Origin: Marchantia polymorpha subsp. ruderalis
Taxonomy: Eukaryota; Streptophyta; Marchantiopsida; Marchantiales; Marchantiaceae
Length of the DNA: 64,000 nucleotides
Assembly: GCA_037833965.1 (NCBI GenBank)
Contig: AP031352.1
Coordinates: forward strand, 2,708,501-2,772,500
Reading direction: 5' to 3'
Shown: piece by piece, positions 60,171 through 64,000 of the stretch
Numbering within the stretch: position 1 is the first letter of the stretch
How the letters are laid out: each line of letters starts with the position of its first letter
Program-made: the position numbers and the translations under genes
Notes under the pieces: model-generated
What the model was told of the DNA's origin: nothing
The model's database searches: none
The model's input: the letters and a program-made list of their open reading frames with translations, nothing else

Positions 60171-63100
60171 CTACTTTCCAGCTCCACCGAGTCGCAGTTG
60201 TTGGAGGATGCGAGTTCCGCCTGGAGATGGATGAGGTCCAGTGTACTTGCCGAGCTGCGAATGCAACGCCGAAAATTAATGACTATGAAAAAGAAGAATG
60301 TTCTTCGAAATTGATAAATTCGAGGAATCATTTCATGCTCCGATGGACTAACTTCCAGTGTGGTCTGCACTGGCTCAGATATAAGGGAAAGCCACTGTAA
60401 AAAGTAAAGGCTAACTCATAGCTGGCTAACATTCAACTCAAACTACTGTTTGAGGTAAATCTTATGTGATGGCGGTTGAAGTTGAATTATGACGAAGATG
60501 GGAACCTCTCTCCCGGAACGCGAATTTCCTCTCAAACTCAGACTCCAACTCAGAGAACAAAAGGGGGACCAGTCAGTCCTCGTAGACAACGCAAGAAGTA
60601 ACTAATAGTGAAAATCACTTTCAAGAATTGGATGTGAACACGATCAAGAGTTTAATGTAAACGAAGATCAGTTCTCGCTCCTAAGCGTTCACTCGACGGT
60701 GCATCGCAACTCGTTGTGAAAGCGAGTTGAAACAAAATGTGCGGGGGGTTCATGGCCACCCCATAGCGCCGCTGCCGGGGATCGAACCCGGGTCACCCGC
60801 GTGACAGGCGGGAATACTCACCACTATACTACAACGACAGACGATAATATCCTAACGGCTTTGTATATATTATAAGATTAAAATTATTCAATGTATACTC
60901 CGTTGGACTCATCAAAATTAGTGCAAGAAACGAGTCGACAGGAATAATGTTGTCGGAACAAGGTGATCAGGGTGTCGGGACGCTGACCTGGGCTTCAGAG
61001 TTGGCTTTGGCTAGTGCCACGAGTCTCTGCTGCGCGGCATCCCAGTTCTCCTCCTGCACCAGGCCATCAGTGAATAACCAACAGTCAATGACCGGTCGTA
61101 ACTTGATCGGCCCAAGGATCCAGTGTACCGAACGACAAACTACCGGATCTTCGCATACATACCTTTCCGGACCAGATCTTCAAAGTGCTGGACTGAAGGG
61201 CGCGGCCGTAAGAGAATGTCAGTGACCAGGGGGTTGGGCCATATGCCTGCGGAGACCGGTGACGAATGAAGACATGATTATATTGTAATTGAATTATTAG
61301 ATTATACATAACTAAATTGCTAGAATACTTTTTTCACAAATATTTCAAGTGTTACACATTAAATGGTGTAGACACTAAGCAATTTATTTCCTCAGCGATA
61401 AAGACTATATATGAATTTAAAGAGTAATCATGGCATCGACGACATTGGTCTTACCTGCAAGGCGTTCAAGTTCAAGGTGGCCTCTTCTTCACTCATTCCA
61501 CCGGACAGGAAATGGATACCTGCGATAGAGTGAAAACCTTCGGTAAGCTATGAGGCATGCTGGACGAGATGGAGGACGCGTGTACGTCTAAGTTATCACG
61601 TGATGGGGTCTGTCTGCCCATCCTCTTCTCTAATAATGACTCATTTTCTTATCAGCCCCCTTTCTCTCAGTTGTTTATGTATCGATGGGCGTACCTGGGA
61701 CGGCAGCAGGGATGGAACGCAGCATGGTGCGCACGGTGTATTTCGCCACCTCTTCAGGGGCAGGGGTAGGCACATCCAGACCTGTAGGAGAATTAATGAT
61801 AAAATAATTAAAATCGCGGCGGTACTGAAGAGCATGGTGAGAAGTGCAGTCGATATGGATTTCAGCCGAAAGTTATTTTGTTGCAATGAACTGGTAAGAT
61901 ACAAGCTTTCCGCTTACCAGGAAGAATCATGTTGGGCTTCAGGAGGATGCCCTCAAGGATAACACTGCAGAGCAGAAACATGGAGAAGTTGGTCAGACGG
62001 ATGACATGAGGTTGATGGGACGATTTTGAACCACCTGGACACTGAGAGCTGAGGCCCTATTAACAACCATTTTAGGACTGGATTTAAGATGAACAAGAGA
62101 GCAAGTTGACAGAGCTTACTTGTACTCGTTCAGGAAGCGGAAGACATGAGAGTTGACCTTCTCAGAGATGTAAGCGGTTCGCTCGATGCTGCGTTCAGGC
62201 CATCCGACAGCTTAGTATACTGATCGCGTGTGATTCAGTTGAGTGAAACTACTCTCGTCGTCAGGCAGTTCAAAACAAAGTTCGCGCTGAATACAGCTGC
62301 AAAGGCTGCCGGTTGCAAAAATTTTGACCTGACGCTGAAGAAGCCGGGCTAGAAAAGAGATATTTCTCTACACTGCATAGTGCGCTTGATTAATTCCTGG
62401 CTCAGACGTAGACACTGACGAATGTATTCATTTCAGCTATACTGCCACTTTGTGGGATTCGTGATTACCTGTAATCACCATCGCCCAATGTTACTTCCGG
62501 CTCGACAATTGGGACGAGCCCATTAGCCTGCACACGGAGTGACCATAAGCTCGATGATTGACCAACTACATAAGCACGAGGAACAAATTTTTTAAGTGTA
62601 GCATAAAACTGTGACTAACATTATCAAATGTGCAATATGTGGCAGATGTCGAAGAGGCAAGTTCCATACTCTGCTGTAACGGACTAGGCTCATCTTGTTC
62701 CCGGTGAGAGATGGAAGCCCTTATGACAGCGGAAAAAACATACCTGACAGATCTGCGCGTAGCGAGCAAGACCATGGGCATTTTCCATGATAGCTGTGGA
62801 GGAAGGGTGTTTCTCAGAATCCACCTTAATTACAGCTCGCCACTTGGCGAATCGAGCACCCTGTTGGTAGTATCTAAATGCCACAGATTTTGCAGGGTGA
62901 GAAAGGATTGCTGTAAAACCTCACTGCTCGAATACCACGAGCAGAGAATCGGAATGAAGTAGATAGAAGAGGAAGCAGTCAGAAGATCTGCACCTTCTGC
63001 AGCGCTCAGCCAAACCGTCGAGACCTTGGGTGGCGGTTTCTCCATCGGTTCCATCGATAGGCTGGAGCCCTGTGTCGACTTTGATTCCAGGCAGAATACC

Positions 63101-63873
63101 CTGCTGCTTGAGGATGTCAACAAACGGGACACCGGCTCTGGAAGACTGGAACAAGGTCTCTTCGAACATGATAGTGCCACTGATGTACTGCAGAGACGAA
63201 TCTTCCCAAGTCAGATCGTCATCGTCGTATATAGAGATTCGTCATATCCAGCAAAATGTATCTCCGCCTCAAAGTCGGAAAATTGACGCAACTGAGTACA
63301 TAATTCGTCGGTCCCATAATTTGCAATTATATAGATGCTAAATTCACAGATGGTGCAGTGGTTATATTACATCGCCGAGGCCCGGGGCGGAGTACAGAAG
63401 TTCACGCCATGCTTGCCTGTTGGCTTCTGTGTTGTCGAGACCCACGGTGGCCAATCTGAAGAGATTTCAGACAGAATCAATGTCAGAGAGGTGCGTGAAA
63501 TTGTACGTTGACCACAATCCTGCGCACAAGTCAATCAACCAAATGCTTGAATCGCGGACACTTGCGCTGAGATGAGATACAAGGGAATCGGGCACCGACA
63601 CGCACCGCTTGCCAGTGGTGGCATTACTCTCGTCCGAGGCCAGAATTCCTTTCCCGGGCGCTGAAATGAATGCAGCTGTTCTTCTCAACTCATCTGCGAA
63701 AGGGTTCGTCTTCTCGAATTCCGAGGTCATGACCACCTGCCCTCGATGGTAATCCACATTCTGCGAGCTCTTCCTGGTCTGTGGCAACAGCTGAGCAGCT
63801 GCTGTCTTGTAGAACCCCACAGACGCACTTCCGAGGAAGCCACTTCTGGTAATTGCAGCATTTTCAGTACGTC
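60171..63873 (-). CDS. FBA: Fructose-bisphosphate aldolase, class I, 5' end outside window
   Basis: Twelve exons: 63873-63606, 63455-63371, 63187-62994, 62873-62744, 62527-62469, 62188-62120, 61964-61918, 61781-61695, 61519-61455, 61246-61163, 61053-60988, 60254-60171. Phases agree throughout; 411 residues are visible. The enzyme cleaves fructose-1,6-bisphosphate to DHAP and glyceraldehyde-3-phosphate (glycolysis or the Calvin cycle). Active-site blocks are present: [26 protein letters not shown] and EGILLKPNM with the Schiff-base lysine. Exon 1 follows a TTCACAG acceptor. Its 48 or so residues before MTSEFEK are Ser/Ala/Arg-rich, perhaps part of a transit peptide begun upstream. The C-terminus reads [13 protein letters not shown]...GGAGK and lacks the usual terminal Tyr. 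The last intron (60255-60987) contains tRNA-Asp. Confidence 0.94.
60767..60838 (-). tRNA. tRNA-Asp (anticodon GTC), inside the last aldolase intron
   Basis: 72 nt with acceptor stem GTCGTTG/CAGCGGC (two G-T pairs), D-arm TAGTATAGTGGTGAG, anticodon stem CCCGC/GCGGG around CTGTCAC, giving GTC. The T-arm is CCGGGTTCGATCCCCGG. Discriminator G. Matches the plant tRNA-Asp pattern. Same strand as the host gene. Confidence 0.96.
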
Positions 63874-64000
63874 CTGTGAATCCAAAGTACAAACAAACAC
63901 TTGTCACGTCTTCTAGCTCTCGGTGCTTTGTTGCATAGCAAACATGATGATACGAGACTCAAGCTCGCGGTGGACAGCATTCTACTACGAGAATTCATAC

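Noticed and set aside
20185..60838. CRISPR array, operon or other prokaryotic system
   Set aside because: Introns, nuclear tRNAs and eukaryotic protein families throughout; none of the repeats has regular spacer structure.

Overview
The window is nuclear DNA of a land plant. The genes have GT-AG introns and plant-type products: a GH20 hexosaminidase, an ER-tethered bZIP17/28-type factor, a universal stress protein and a plant-style class I aldolase. Between them lie long AT-rich stretches full of transposon debris. The first gene is a sperm-tail PG-rich repeat (SHIPPO/ODF3-like) protein, a family tied to flagella. That points to a lineage with swimming sperm. A bryophyte, perhaps a liverwort, is my best guess, but a fern or lycophyte cannot be excluded from sequence alone.

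Layout. 1-7.3 kb is gene-dense, all on the minus strand: partial STPG protein, GH20 hexosaminidase (3 exons), SAP-like/AT-hook protein (2 coding exons). 7.3-26 kb is mostly AT-rich accessory DNA: a degenerate copia gag remnant, a hAT-type MITE, a broken hAT transposase bracketed by related repeat clusters, a tRNA-Gln, and coding-like fragments that I could not assemble into genes. 26-33.3 kb holds a two-exon gene for a 79-residue protein and a universal stress protein gene, separated by about 4 kb of AT-rich DNA with a decayed satellite. 33.3-41 kb has no convincing gene but contains a perfect-length 148-bp tandem duplication directly beside a 1-kb element with long terminal inverted repeats. 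41-47 kb is the bZIP gene, whose first intron holds a long open frame that could be a cassette exon. 48.9 kb carries the second copy of the MITE family. 51-57 kb holds TRAPPC4 (minus) and C1D/LRP1 (plus), divergently arranged. The last part has tRNA-Thr, then a 12-exon aldolase running off the right edge, with a tRNA-Asp gene inside its last intron.

The genes do not form a pathway; this looks like ordinary housekeeping and regulatory genes set in repeat-rich DNA. I found no clear new molecular system. The most interesting points are the possible lumenal cassette exon of the bZIP gene, the aldolase C-terminus lacking the usual terminal tyrosine together with the nested tRNA, a MITE family supported by two copies and a perfect 8-bp target duplication, and the bracketed hAT segment. 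All splice models were derived by eye from splice signals, reading phase and family knowledge; none was tested against transcripts or databases.
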